Below, piece after piece: positions 1-8,413 of a stretch of DNA of 64,000 bases. The stretch comes from an uncultured Alphaproteobacteria bacterium (GTDB taxonomy: Bacteria; Pseudomonadota; Alphaproteobacteria; Rs-D84). The stretch spans positions 62,001 through 126,000 of the forward strand of contig CAKQSE010000002.1 of the NCBI GenBank assembly GCA_934272785.1, in the 5' to 3' direction. The notes below the pieces were generated by a model, which searched no databases, was not told the origin of the DNA, and saw nothing but the letters and a program-made list of their open reading frames with translations. Made by a program: the position numbers and the translations under genes. How positions within the stretch are numbered: the stretch's first letter is position 1; the number at the start of each line of letters is the position of its first letter.

Positions 1-285
1 AATCACAAACGCGCCGAATTGGCCGCAATGGAATCAGAATTTGAAACCGAAATTGTGATTGTTGGCGACGACAGTATGATGAGCATTGAACAATATTCAA
101 TCCAACGTGTCGCGCCCGAGGCCGCCAAGACCGAGGATCTGTTGGACGCATACGCGCCATCGACCGATGCGAAAAAGAAAAATGCCCAGCATATGGATGC
201 GAAAAAAACAACAATGAACGCACCACGTCGCAAGCGTAAAAAGCAGCAAAAGAAACAATCATTTTGGCAAAAACTGATTGGATAA
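1..285 (+). CDS. C-terminal end of an RNase E/G-type protein (partial)
   Basis: Reading frame 1 is open from the left edge, so this is the 3' end of a longer gene. The visible part starts NHKRAELAAMESEF and continues to VIVGDDSMM and YSIQRV. This resembles the segment of RNase E/G proteins just after the catalytic region (NHKRA...IE...V...DDS...). A short linker and a very basic tail follow (RRKRKKQQKKQ, near the end), then IG-stop. Basic tails on RNase E bind RNA or membrane. The enzyme would cut single-stranded RNA during mRNA decay and rRNA maturation. The catalytic S1/DNase I-like domains lie outside the window, so the assignment rests on a short stretch. A terminator follows immediately. 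Confidence 0.5.
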   Translation, partial: NHKRAELAAMESEFETEIVIVGDDSMMSIEQYSIQRVAPEAAKTEDLLDAYAPSTDAKKKNAQHMDAKKTTMNAPRRKRKKQQKKQSFWQKLIG

Positions 286-289
286 AACC

Positions 290-320
290 ACCGCCCCACC
301 CGGGGCGGTCGTCTTTTTAG
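290..320 (+). terminator. Intrinsic terminator after the RNase E/G-like gene
   Basis: An 8-bp perfect stem ACCGCCCC/GGGGCGGT with a 4-nt loop is followed by CGTCTTTTT. It lies 5 nt after the stop codon. Confidence 0.85.
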
Positions 321-772
321 AGAGCAGAGAAAGTGAGTAAGTGATAGAGTGATAAAGTGATAGAGTTTTAGAATAGAAAACTATTCATGTGTCGCCTGCG
401 GACTGCGTCCTTGCCGCATCCTGCGCTTCGCTTGGATTCATTCCTGCGCAGGCAGGAATAGGGTCTCTAAAATTACTCCCACCTATTGTTGCACAATGTC
501 CGTAAAATATGCTTTCTCAACCACGTGCCACCGTCATACCGGCGCAGGAGAGTCACCATTGTGTTCCCTTGGTATGTCATAATTGGGCGATTAGTCCACA
601 ATAATAAAATCTGCGATTGCTCGGACATGGCTCGCGTTCGCTCGCACTGCATAGTCCCTATTCCTGCCTGCGCAGGAATGACAATAAAGAGTGTCCGCCA
701 TCGGCGGACACAATCATTGCTCTCTGTAATTTGTAATTGCCAAATGGGGCAAATTCGGCTACCGTTTAATAT
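321..772. repeat. Intergenic mosaic repeat region, no gene seen
   Basis: About 450 bp without a credible gene. It begins GAGAGCAGAG directly after a terminator and runs into a purine-rich tract with repeated GTGATAGAGTGATAAAG. A module containing GCCGCATCCTGCGCTTCGC follows. Next come CGTCATACCGGCG and TTCCTGCGCAGGCAGGAAT palindromes. A module at about 591-675 is almost identical to 51708-51787. The purine-rich and GCCGCATCC modules recur near 51830-51980 in reverse orientation. It is a mosaic of interspersed repeat pieces. Confidence 0.75.
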
Positions 773-2824
773 ATGAATGCGGAACTGTTGGATTTTTTAA
801 AAACCGACCTGCAATTCGTCAAGGGCGTGGGCCCCGTTCTGGCCGCGCGCTTTGACGATGTATTGGGCGGGCGACGCGTGCTGGATTTCATGTTGCATAT
901 TCCGGCATATATTCGCGCGCGTGGCGTCACCGAATGCGTGGCGGACGCAACACCGGGCGAAACACTGACAATCCCGTTACAGGTAAAATCACACCGTCGT
1001 GGCCGCACATTTCGCGGTCGGCGTATTCCGACCCAGATTATTTGCAATGACCGCACGGGCGGCACCGTCACATTACAGTTTTTTAATACGCATTTCTTGG
1101 ATTACTGGTTGGAAAAATTGCCGATTGGCGCGTGGCGCATGGTCAGTGGGAAACTGGAAAAATCCGCACGCCCCACAATCAATCATCCGGACTTTATTGA
1201 ACCCATGGAAAACGCCGCCCGCATTCCGTCGATCCAGGCGATTTACCCATCTGGCGAGGGGTTGACCCAGAAAACATTTGCCGCCGTTCGGGACCAGATT
1301 TTTACCGCCCTGCCCGACAAATTGTCGGGCGAGACGGATGAAAACGTGCGCGAATTCTTTGACGCGATTGCACACGTGCATTATCCGGAATCCAACGATG
1401 ATTTAATGCCAAATGCCAAATATATTGTAAAGTTGGCGTATTGGGAATTACTGGCGCACCAGACCGCCATCGCAATCAGCCGTCGCAACCGCCGCGACCC
1501 GCGCAATCGACGCACTGTGCGACCATTAAAATACAATTTAATGGATAAATTCCGCGCGATATTACCATTTGCACTGACCGGCGCGCAACAGCGCACAATT
1601 GATGAAATCTTTGCCGATATGGCGGGGCCGGTGCCGATGATGCGCCTGGTCCAGGGTGATGTTGGCAGTGGTAAAACCATCGTCGCCATGGCGGCGGCGG
1701 TGCGCATGGCGGAAATGGGGGCCCAGACGGCAATGCTGGCCCCGACGGACGCGTTGGCATTGCAACACTATAACAAATTAAAACCGATGTGCGATAAAAT
1801 CGGCATTGTGTGCGACATATTGACCGGCCGGGACAAGGGCGCGGCACGACGTGAAAAACTGGTATCATTGCGTTCGGGACGCACACGACTGGTTATCGGG
1901 ACACACGCGTTGTTTTCTGATGATGTTGAATACCGCGATTTAGGATTGGTCATTGTGGACGAACAACACCGTTTTGGCGTTACACAGCGCGAGGCCCTGC
2001 GTGCCAAGGGCGCGAATCCTGACCTGTTGGCGTTGTCGGCAACCCCAATTCCGCGAACACTGTCGATGACGATATATGGCGATATGGATGTATCGGTTAT
2101 AAATGAAAAGCCGGCGGGCCACCTGGCCATCAAGACGACAAAACTGCCGATTTCACGCATTGGCGACCTGGTTGCGCGCATATCGGCACAAATCGCCAAC
2201 GGGGCCAAGGTGTTCTGGGTTTGCCCCATGGTCGAAGATAGCGAGGATGCCCCCGCGGCCGCTGCCACCGCGCGATACGAAGATTTAAAGAAATATTTCC
2301 CAACCGCCGGCCTGGTCCATGGCCAGATGGATAAAAAACAGCGCGACGCCACGATGGCAAAATTTGCCGATGATAATTCTGATATGTCATTGCTGGTCGC
2401 CACCACCGTCATAGAGGTTGGCATTGACGTCCCACGTGCAACAATTATGGTGATTGAAAACGCCGAACGTTTCGGACTGGCCGCCCTGCACCAGTTGCGC
2501 GGTCGTGTCGGACGCGGCAATACCCAATCGTATTGCGTGCTGTTGTTCGGAAAAACCACGGAACACGGTATGCAACGCCTGGACGTATTGTGCGCGACCG
2601 ATGACGGATTTGCAATTGCCGAACAAGATTTAATGATGCGTGGCACAGGTGAACTGATTGGCACACGTCAAACCGGTTGGATAAACTATCACTTTGCCGA
2701 TTGGCGCGAACATCGCGACCTGTTCCGCATGGCGGCAAATGCCGCGCGCGACAACATTGATACCAGTGCATGGGCGCGCGATTTGATGTTTATATTCGAT
2801 CGGGGGGCGCAAATCAGTGCGTAA
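773..2824 (+). CDS. recG: ATP-dependent DNA helicase RecG
   Basis: Branch-migrating SF2 helicase that remodels stalled forks and Holliday junctions. The 683 residues match the family length. An N-terminal wedge/OB region (about residues 1-240) precedes the two motor lobes. Walker A GDVGSGKT is near residue 296. Motif II is DEQH near 395, followed by LSATPIPRT. The C-terminal lobe carries VGIDVPRA and the QLRGRVGRG motif. The ATG at 773 follows only a weak ribosome-binding site. The next gene begins inside the last codons of recG, so the two are probably cotranslated. Confidence 0.97.
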   Translation: MNAELLDFLKTDLQFVKGVGPVLAARFDDVLGGRRVLDFMLHIPAYIRARGVTECVADATPGETLTIPLQVKSHRRGRTFRGRRIPTQIICNDRTGGTVTLQFFNTHFLDYWLEKLPIGAWRMVSGKLEKSARPTINHPDFIEPMENAARIPSIQAIYPSGEGLTQKTFAAVRDQIFTALPDKLSGETDENVREFFDAIAHVHYPESNDDLMPNAKYIVKLAYWELLAHQTAIAISRRNRRDPRNRRTVRPLKYNLMDKFRAILPFALTGAQQRTIDEIFADMAGPVPMMRLVQGDVGSGKTIVAMAAAVRMAEMGAQTAMLAPTDALALQHYNKLKPMCDKIGIVCDILTGRDKGAARREKLVSLRSGRTRLVIGTHALFSDDVEYRDLGLVIVDEQHRFGVTQREALRAKGANPDLLALSATPIPRTLSMTIYGDMDVSVINEKPAGHLAIKTTKLPISRIGDLVARISAQIANGAKVFWVCPMVEDSEDAPAAAATARYEDLKKYFPTAGLVHGQMDKKQRDATMAKFADDNSDMSLLVATTVIEVGIDVPRATIMVIENAERFGLAALHQLRGRVGRGNTQSYCVLLFGKTTEHGMQRLDVLCATDDGFAIAEQDLMMRGTGELIGTRQTGWINYHFADWREHRDLFRMAANAARDNIDTSAWARDLMFIFDRGAQISA

Positions 2825-4115
2825 AATTTGTGCATTTTTGTTATGCATGATTCTGGCGTTGCCGGCGCGCGCCGCGTCGTTGATAAATGATACCGAGGTT
2901 GAACGATATCTAACCGAACTGGTCACGCCGATTGCCACCGCCGCTGATATTCCGGCAAAGCGTCTGCGCGTGCATATTGTGCGCGATGACGATTTTAATG
3001 CGTTTGTTATGGGCGGTGACGATGTTTATATTTATACCGGCCTGTTGATGCAAATCAAAACGCCCGACGCATTACAGGCGGTTGTGGCGCACGAATTGGG
3101 ACATACCATCGGCGGACACATGGCCCAGATGTCATCACGTATGGACGCCGAAATGCGACGCGCGATGCTGATTCAGGCACTGGGTATCGGCCTGATGGTG
3201 GCGGGTGGCAACCCCAGTCTGGGCGCGGGCGTTGTGGCGGGGTCCAGTGGTATTGCCACGCAATCCATGCTGGCATTTTCCCGCGACGAAGAACGCATTG
3301 CCGATAACCTGGGGCTGGATTTAATGGTGCGCGCGGGTCAAAACCCAAACGGATTTATCACCGTGTTTGAACAGATGCAGGAACAGACCGGCGCAATGGA
3401 ATCGCGCGTCAATCCAACACGGGTGAATCACCCCCTGACCGCCGAGCGTTTAAAAAATGTCCGCGACCGAATTGCAAAAATGGATTACAAGCCCAAAAAG
3501 CAGAACGCCACACGCAACGCAAAATTTGAACTGGTGCGGGCCAAGTTGATTGGATACCTGGACACGTGGGCGCGGGTCAATGAACTGTATCCGGCGCGCG
3601 ACACGCGTGACGCCGCAATATACGCACGTGCAATTGCTGCAATGCAGGCGGGCGACCTGGCCGCGGCCCAGCGCGGGACCAAAACCCTGATTTCGCACGA
3701 TGCGAAAAATCCATATTTCTATGAATTGCTGGGTGATATTCAATATCAGTTCGGCCATTATGACGACAGCGTCGTCGCATATGAACAGTCATTAAAACTG
3801 GCGGGCAATGCGCCCCAGATTCAAACGGCACTGGCATTGGTATTGACCGAACGACGCAAGCCCGATGACCCCGCGCGCGCCATTGAATTGTGCAAGCGCG
3901 CGATACTGACCGATGCCGCACCACTGACATACTGGGTATTGGCGCGCGCGTATGGCGATGATGACCCGGGCCGCGCCGCATGGGCAACCGCCGAATACTA
4001 TAATATGATTGGCAACGCCAAGAGCGCAAAAAAATACGCAAAAATCGCCCAGAAAAAATTAAAATCAAACGACGCAGAATACGTAAAGTCTGGTGACATT
4101 TTGGCCGGGAAATAA
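2817..4115 (+). CDS. Periplasmic M48 metalloprotease with C-terminal TPRs (BepA-like)
   Basis: Starts at GTG 2817, overlapping the recG stop by 8 nt. A signal peptide (LLCMILALPARAA) sends it to the periplasm. HELGH at residues 92-96 is the zinc site, and the third ligand is expected in RDEERIADNLGLD about 70 residues later. From about residue 245 the helical repeats look like tetratricopeptides (for example FYELLGDIQYQFGHYDDSVVAYEQSL). This architecture matches the BepA/YfgC group, which degrades or assists misfolded outer-membrane beta-barrels and LptD. The pairing with recG is not functionally obvious. Confidence 0.88.
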   Translation: MRKICAFLLCMILALPARAASLINDTEVERYLTELVTPIATAADIPAKRLRVHIVRDDDFNAFVMGGDDVYIYTGLLMQIKTPDALQAVVAHELGHTIGGHMAQMSSRMDAEMRRAMLIQALGIGLMVAGGNPSLGAGVVAGSSGIATQSMLAFSRDEERIADNLGLDLMVRAGQNPNGFITVFEQMQEQTGAMESRVNPTRVNHPLTAERLKNVRDRIAKMDYKPKKQNATRNAKFELVRAKLIGYLDTWARVNELYPARDTRDAAIYARAIAAMQAGDLAAAQRGTKTLISHDAKNPYFYELLGDIQYQFGHYDDSVVAYEQSLKLAGNAPQIQTALALVLTERRKPDDPARAIELCKRAILTDAAPLTYWVLARAYGDDDPGRAAWATAEYYNMIGNAKSAKKYAKIAQKKLKSNDAEYVKSGDILAGK

Positions 4116-4198
4116 GTCCCATGTTTGTGGTTGACACCGGTGCGCAAAAATTACTATTATCCGATTGAAAATTGACACAAACCGTGGGGGACGGTTTT

Positions 4199-5791
4199 AT
4201 GTTGCGTTGCGTGCGCCGTGTTTTATCGGCGATTTGTTGTGTTGCATTGATTATGGCGATGACAATCATCACATCGCCCGTGCCAGCAACCGCCGCGACA
4301 ACATCTGAACCAGTGGTTCCTGTTCCAACCAGTCCCGCTGTCAATGTGAACTATGTTCACGGTGCAATAAATTCATATTGGGGAATTGATATACCGCCAA
4401 ATGCCGCCATCTCTGACACCAAGAACGTTGTAAATATGAAATACTTGCTGGGCATGGTGGACATTGCAAATGCGCGCCTGGGGACAACGACATCATATGG
4501 CACGGGCGAGTATGCAACATCTGGCGCGGTATCACAAAACACGGCCAATAACACAATAAAAACGCTGATACGGCGCAGTTATCCATTTACAATAACGACC
4601 ACATCAACAAACAGTTTTTCGTTTAATATCAGTGCCAGCGGTCTGTTCTATATTGACTGGGGCGACGGCACCGAAATGCAGCAAATCGTCAAAACCGATA
4701 CCAACACCCAAACAATCAGCCACACATACACGTCAACCGGTGCGCATACGATAAAAATGGGCGGACGTGCGACCGGGTATTCTGCATCGGCGGCAATCAG
4801 TTTTGCCCAAAACACCACATTGGCAAAAATCAGCGGCAGCCTGGGGCGCATATTTGTCACACTGGGTGACGGCACACAGCCCAGTTTTTCGTCGGCATTT
4901 ATGGGTTGCACCAATTTATCTGGCAGCATACCGGCCGAATTATTCGCAGGGATATCGGGCGCGCCCCGCACATCAATGTTCGAAGATACGTTTAATGGAT
5001 GCGTGGGCCTGACGGGGGCGATTCCATCGGGGTTATTTTCCGGCATCACCGGTGCACCGGCGACATTGATGTTCAAGCATACTTTCTATGGCTGCACGGG
5101 ATTGACCAGCATTCCGTCCGGACTGTTTGCGGGGATTTCTGGCACCCCACAGAGCAGTATGTTCAATGGCACATTTTACGGTTGCACCGGACTGCGCGGG
5201 GCGGTGCCATCTGGGCTGTTTGCGGGCATCACCGGCGCGCCGGCATACGCGATGTTTCACGAAACGTTTTATGGATGCACGGGGCTGACGTCAATTCCGG
5301 CCAACCTGTTTGCAGGGGTATCGGGTGCACCCGCAGGATTGATGTTTAAAAATACTTTTTATGGATGCAGTCACCTGACCAGTATCCCGTCAGGACTCTT
5401 TGCCGGCATCAAGGGTGCACCCGCCAGCAGTATGTTCAACAGCACATTTGCAAATTGCACGGGGCTGACCAGTATTCCATCGGGATTATTTGCCGGCGTC
5501 AAGGGCGCACCCGCCAGTGCGATGTATTACAGCACGTTTTCGGGGTGCACAAAGCTTTCGGGTCAAATACCCGTGGGCGTATTCGGCACCCTGTCGGGGT
5601 CCCCGGCCAGTTTAATGTTTAAACAAACCTTTTCTGGGTGCAGTGGTCTGACCGGGCCATCGGCACGCAATCCAAATGGCACATATTTGTATAATGTATT
5701 TTCCAGTGCAACCGCATCGCACGTTGGTTCGATGTATTACGGGGTCAAGAGCCTGTCTGACTATTCGTCCATCCCCAGCGCATGGAAATAG
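4199..5791 (+). CDS. BspA-like secreted protein with PKD-like domain and about eight 30-residue repeats
   Basis: The ATG at 4199 is preferred over an upstream TTG because GGGGGACGG lies just before it and the protein then begins with a clear signal peptide (LSAICCVALIMAMTIITSPV). Around residues 140-200 there is a PKD-like beta domain with YIDWGDGTE and SHTYTSTGAHTIK. The rest consists of about eight imperfect units of roughly 30 residues: a GCTGLTSIPSGLFAG-type half followed by GAPxxxMFxxTFYG. The pattern belongs to the BspA/DUF285 leucine-rich repeat families, which are known from adhesins of host-associated microbes. No anchor is visible at the C terminus. A role in surface binding is inferred. 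Confidence 0.8.
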   Translation: MLRCVRRVLSAICCVALIMAMTIITSPVPATAATTSEPVVPVPTSPAVNVNYVHGAINSYWGIDIPPNAAISDTKNVVNMKYLLGMVDIANARLGTTTSYGTGEYATSGAVSQNTANNTIKTLIRRSYPFTITTTSTNSFSFNISASGLFYIDWGDGTEMQQIVKTDTNTQTISHTYTSTGAHTIKMGGRATGYSASAAISFAQNTTLAKISGSLGRIFVTLGDGTQPSFSSAFMGCTNLSGSIPAELFAGISGAPRTSMFEDTFNGCVGLTGAIPSGLFSGITGAPATLMFKHTFYGCTGLTSIPSGLFAGISGTPQSSMFNGTFYGCTGLRGAVPSGLFAGITGAPAYAMFHETFYGCTGLTSIPANLFAGVSGAPAGLMFKNTFYGCSHLTSIPSGLFAGIKGAPASSMFNSTFANCTGLTSIPSGLFAGVKGAPASAMYYSTFSGCTKLSGQIPVGVFGTLSGSPASLMFKQTFSGCSGLTGPSARNPNGTYLYNVFSSATASHVGSMYYGVKSLSDYSSIPSAWK

Positions 5792-5851
5792 TGATATTTT
5801 CGTGTCATCCGGGCGGTTTTACTCGCCGGGGCGACACCGGCCCCGCCCAAG

Positions 5852-5894
5852 ATTATTATAAATGCCCGCCTGAACGGCGGGCATTTATAATAAT
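5852..5894. terminator. Long perfect hairpin downstream of the BspA-like gene
   Basis: A 19-bp perfect inverted repeat (arms 5852-5870 and 5876-5894) with a 5-nt loop TGAAC. The base of the stem is AT-rich and the top is GCCCGCC/GGCGGGC. It has no long T-run, so it may be a weak bidirectional terminator or a mRNA-stabilising hairpin. Confidence 0.55.
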
Positions 5895-6035
5895 GGGGCG
5901 GATAACCTCAATTGCTTCGCGACCTTGCAAAATCCACCTTCGTTAAAACTACGGTGGGCCGGCGTGCTTCCGCCTTTTTGCGGCGGTTCGAACGGCTTTA
6001 CTCGCCGGTTCGAATCCGGTGAGATACGACCGGTT
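5892..6035. repeat. tRNA-His-derived scar (duplicated tRNA 3' end and T-arm pieces)
   Basis: The 16-mer AATGGGGCGGATAACC, which spans the 3' end of the real tRNA-His gene (6076-6091), is repeated at 5892-5907. Further on, GCCGGTTCGAATCCGG (around 6003-6020) repeats the T-arm sequence in the opposite orientation. No complete second tRNA folds here. Direct repeats of a tRNA 3' end are the usual trace of integrase recombination. Confidence 0.5.
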
Positions 6036-6076
6036 TAATAAAAAACGCCAACCGTTTGGTTGACGTTTTTTATTAA
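6036..6076 (-). terminator. Terminator of the tRNA-Ala/tRNA-His unit
   Basis: AACGCCAACC/GGTTGACGTT stem (one mismatch), loop GTTT, flanked by A6 and T6 runs. On the minus strand it lies directly after the tRNA-His CCA. Confidence 0.85.
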
Positions 6077-6077
6077 A

Positions 6078-6155
6078 TGGGGCGGATAACCGGATTCGAA
6101 CCGGCGACACCTGGTACCACAAACCAGTGCTCTAACCAACTGAGCTACATCCGCC
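6078..6155 (-). tRNA. tRNA-His (GTG)
   Basis: Cloverleaf read on the minus strand. The anticodon loop is TTGTGGT, giving anticodon GTG. The D-arm begins TAGCTC and the T-arm GGTTCGAATCC is canonical. The CCA end is encoded at 6080-6078. Base 6155 supplies a G at position -1, which pairs with a C discriminator. This is the normal histidine identity element and is encoded here rather than added later. Confidence 0.95.
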
Positions 6156-6159
6156 ATAC

Positions 6160-6235
6160 TGGTGGAGCTGATCGGACTCGAACCGACGACCCCTTGCATG
6201 CCATGCAAGTGCTCTACCAACTGAGCTACAACCCC
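6160..6235 (-). tRNA. tRNA-Ala (GGC)
   Basis: Minus-strand cloverleaf with acceptor GGGGTTG/CAGCTCC, which contains the G3-U70 pair that defines alanine tRNAs. The anticodon loop is ATGGCAT, giving GGC. A73 and an encoded CCA are present. It lies 4 nt upstream of tRNA-His and is cotranscribed with it. Confidence 0.95.
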
Positions 6236-6247
6236 ATGCGAAGCCTT

Positions 6248-6276
6248 ATTTTATATTTCTTCTTGCCAAATGTCAA
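6248..6276 (-). promoter_or_regulatory. Promoter of tRNA-Ala/tRNA-His
   Basis: On the minus strand TTGACA (6276-6271), a 17-bp spacer and TAAAAT (6253-6248) stand just before the tRNA-Ala 5' end. Confidence 0.8.
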
Positions 6277-6316
6277 ATCAATTTGCTAACCTTTTTACAC
6301 AAGAAGGAGATTTAAT

Positions 6317-6877
6317 ATGGATTATCAAGCGTTAAAGGCAGAAGTTGAACAGAAAACCCAACAGACATTGGACGTGCTGTCGGGCGAATACGCGGGTTTG
6401 CGCACGGGCCGTGCGTCGGTGCACCTGTTGGATGGTGTGCGCGTGCCGGTATATGGTTCTGATATGCCACTGAACCAGGTGGCAACCGTTGCAACCCCAG
6501 ACAACCAGACGCTCAGCGTTACCGTGTGGGATATCAACAATGCGGGCGCGGTTGAAAAAGCAATTCGCGATTCGGGTTTGGGACTGAATCCAAACACGGC
6601 GGGCGGCGTTATCCGTCTGAATTTGCCACCACTGACCGAAGAACGTCGTCGCGAATTGACCAAGGTCGCCGGCAAATACGCCGAAGAAGCCAAGATTTCT
6701 ATGCGTAATATTCGCCAGGACGCGATGGGCAAAATCAAACGCGCCGTCACAGACAAGGAAATTTCCGAAGATGATCAGCACAAATTCGAAGATGATTTGC
6801 AAAAGGTGTTTGATATGCGTGCCGGCCAGGTTGACGCATTGGCCAAACAAAAGGAAGCGGACATTATGTCTGTCTAG
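6317..6877 (+). CDS. frr: Ribosome recycling factor
   Basis: With EF-G it splits post-termination ribosomes. The 186 residues match the family. Typical features are LRTGRASVHLLDGVRV near residue 30, PDNQTLSVTVWD, LPPLTEERRRELTKVA and IRNIRQDAMGKIKR-type helices (here MRNIRQDAMGKIKR). The ATG at 6317 has a strong AAGAAGGAG site. It heads the frr-uppS-cdsA-rseP-bamA cluster common in proteobacteria. pyrH and tsf, often upstream, are replaced here by tRNAs. Confidence 0.98.
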   Translation: MDYQALKAEVEQKTQQTLDVLSGEYAGLRTGRASVHLLDGVRVPVYGSDMPLNQVATVATPDNQTLSVTVWDINNAGAVEKAIRDSGLGLNPNTAGGVIRLNLPPLTEERRRELTKVAGKYAEEAKISMRNIRQDAMGKIKRAVTDKEISEDDQHKFEDDLQKVFDMRAGQVDALAKQKEADIMSV

Positions 6878-6952
6878 GTAACACATGACGGGGGATCGTT
6901 ATCACAACGCAAAGGTCTAAATCATTACAACAATAAAATATCGGATAGAAAA

Positions 6953-7711
6953 ATGTTTAAATTCCTGAAAAAGAAAACCGCACCAGTCACAGAAACCGTC
7001 AAAATTCCCCAACATATCGCATTTATTTGCGATGGCAATCGCCGTTGGGCCGAACAACGCGGATTGCCGCCATTGATGGGACACAAGGCCGGTATTTCAA
7101 ATTTTGAAAACCTGGTTGATTGGTATATCGCGCGTGGCGTGTCAACTGTTACGTTCTTTCTGTTTTCAACCGAAAACTGGAACAGAACCAAGGAAGAAGT
7201 CGATTTCTTGATGGATTTGTTCTATACCGAATTGCACAAAAATATGAAACATGCGTTGGAAAAGAACCTGCGCTATCGTGTGATTGGGTCGCGCGATCGC
7301 CTGCCGAAACGGTTGGCAAATATGTGCGATAAACTGGAACAGGCGTCGGCCGAAAACACCGGCGGAACGGTTGTGTTTGCACTGAATTACGGTGGCCAGG
7401 ACGAAATCGTTGCCGCGGTCAATGCTGCAATTGAAAACGGCGAACCGGTTACGCGCGAAACATTTGAAACGTTCCTGGACACGGGCGAATTGTTGCCGAT
7501 TGATTTGATGGTCCGCACCAGCAATGAATTCAGAATTTCTAATTTCTTGTTATGGAAATTGGCATATGCCGAATTGATGTTCGTCCCAGAACACTGGCCT
7601 GATTTGGTCAAGGACGAAAAAATGTGGCAACGCACATTGGACGAATACACGCACCGCAACCGCAGATTTGGTGGCGGGAAAAAGGCGAACTATTCAGGCA
7701 AGAATAAATAA
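6953..7711 (+). CDS. uppS: Undecaprenyl diphosphate synthase (cis-prenyltransferase)
   Basis: Condenses isopentenyl units into the C55 lipid carrier used for peptidoglycan and LPS sugars. HIAFICDGNRRWAEQRG contains the catalytic Asp at residue 27 and the phosphate-binding Arg residues. FFLFSTENWNR and LMVRTSNEFRISNFLLWKLAYAEL are the later family motifs. In the last motif the usual RTSGE appears as RTSNE, so an Asn replaces the Gly. The length of 252 is normal. The ATG follows GGAT with short spacing. Confidence 0.96.
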   Translation: MFKFLKKKTAPVTETVKIPQHIAFICDGNRRWAEQRGLPPLMGHKAGISNFENLVDWYIARGVSTVTFFLFSTENWNRTKEEVDFLMDLFYTELHKNMKHALEKNLRYRVIGSRDRLPKRLANMCDKLEQASAENTGGTVVFALNYGGQDEIVAAVNAAIENGEPVTRETFETFLDTGELLPIDLMVRTSNEFRISNFLLWKLAYAELMFVPEHWPDLVKDEKMWQRTLDEYTHRNRRFGGGKKANYSGKNK

Positions 7712-7741
7712 GTAACACAAAAAAAACTTAGGGATGCACGT

Positions 7742-8392
7742 ATGTCAAACACAACACAAAGAATCATTGTTGGTGGCGTAATGGCATTGGTTGCCATTGC
7801 CGCCGCGGCTGGTGAATATTTCGGATTCCATACCGTTCGGTATTTGGCAATCTTGGTCGCATTGGGCATGATTGTTGAAATGATTTTGGCAACCATCCGC
7901 ACCCCGCACGACCAGTTGATACAGAATAAAAACTGGCTGGTGTGTGGCGGATTTTTGGTATGGCTGTTCGTTGTGTTGGCGGCGGCCAGTTCGGTTGGCA
8001 CACGCCCGTGGATTATGCTGTTATTGCTGCTGATTATCAGTGGGGCCGACATTGGTGCATGGTTCTTTGGCCGGTTATTCGGCGGGGACAAAATGTGGGA
8101 ACGCCTGTCTGAACACAAAACCTGGGCGGGCCAGATTGCCGGTATTTTATGTGGGACATTTATGTCGGTTATGTATGGTTTGCTGGGGACAGATATGTTT
8201 ATGCCGCAACTGATGTGGATTGGTATCAGTGTTGCATTGCTCAGCCAATATGGTGACCTGACCGCCAGTTGGGTAAAACGTCGTCTGGGAATAAAAGATT
8301 TTGGTCATATCTTGCCAGGGCACGGCGGAATTCTGGACCGATTTGATGGATGGATTTATGCGCTGGTTTTGGTGTGGTTGGTTACAATGTAA
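7742..8392 (+). CDS. cdsA: Phosphatidate cytidylyltransferase, short form
   Basis: Makes CDP-diacylglycerol from CTP and phosphatidic acid at the inner membrane. At 216 residues it is shorter than the usual 260-285, having fewer N-terminal helices. The signature SQYGDLTASWVKRRLGIKDF-GHILPGHGGILDRFDG at about residues 168-205 is complete, with the metal-binding Asp residues. Six or so hydrophobic segments are visible. dxr, which commonly lies between cdsA and rseP, is absent. Confidence 0.95.
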   Translation: MSNTTQRIIVGGVMALVAIAAAAGEYFGFHTVRYLAILVALGMIVEMILATIRTPHDQLIQNKNWLVCGGFLVWLFVVLAAASSVGTRPWIMLLLLLIISGADIGAWFFGRLFGGDKMWERLSEHKTWAGQIAGILCGTFMSVMYGLLGTDMFMPQLMWIGISVALLSQYGDLTASWVKRRLGIKDFGHILPGHGGILDRFDGWIYALVLVWLVTM

Positions 8393-8413
8393 GGGACACT
8401 GGGGGTCGTTGGT

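Noticed and set aside
4900..5700. CRISPR-like or tandem DNA repeat array
   Set aside because: The regular 90-bp spacing is the coding repeat of the BspA-like protein; units vary in third positions and no unique spacers exist.
6077..6289. Frame encoding GFEPATPGTTNQCSNQLSYIRH-like peptide
   Set aside because: It is the antisense of tRNA-His and tRNA-Ala; this peptide is a well-known false gene call over tRNAs.
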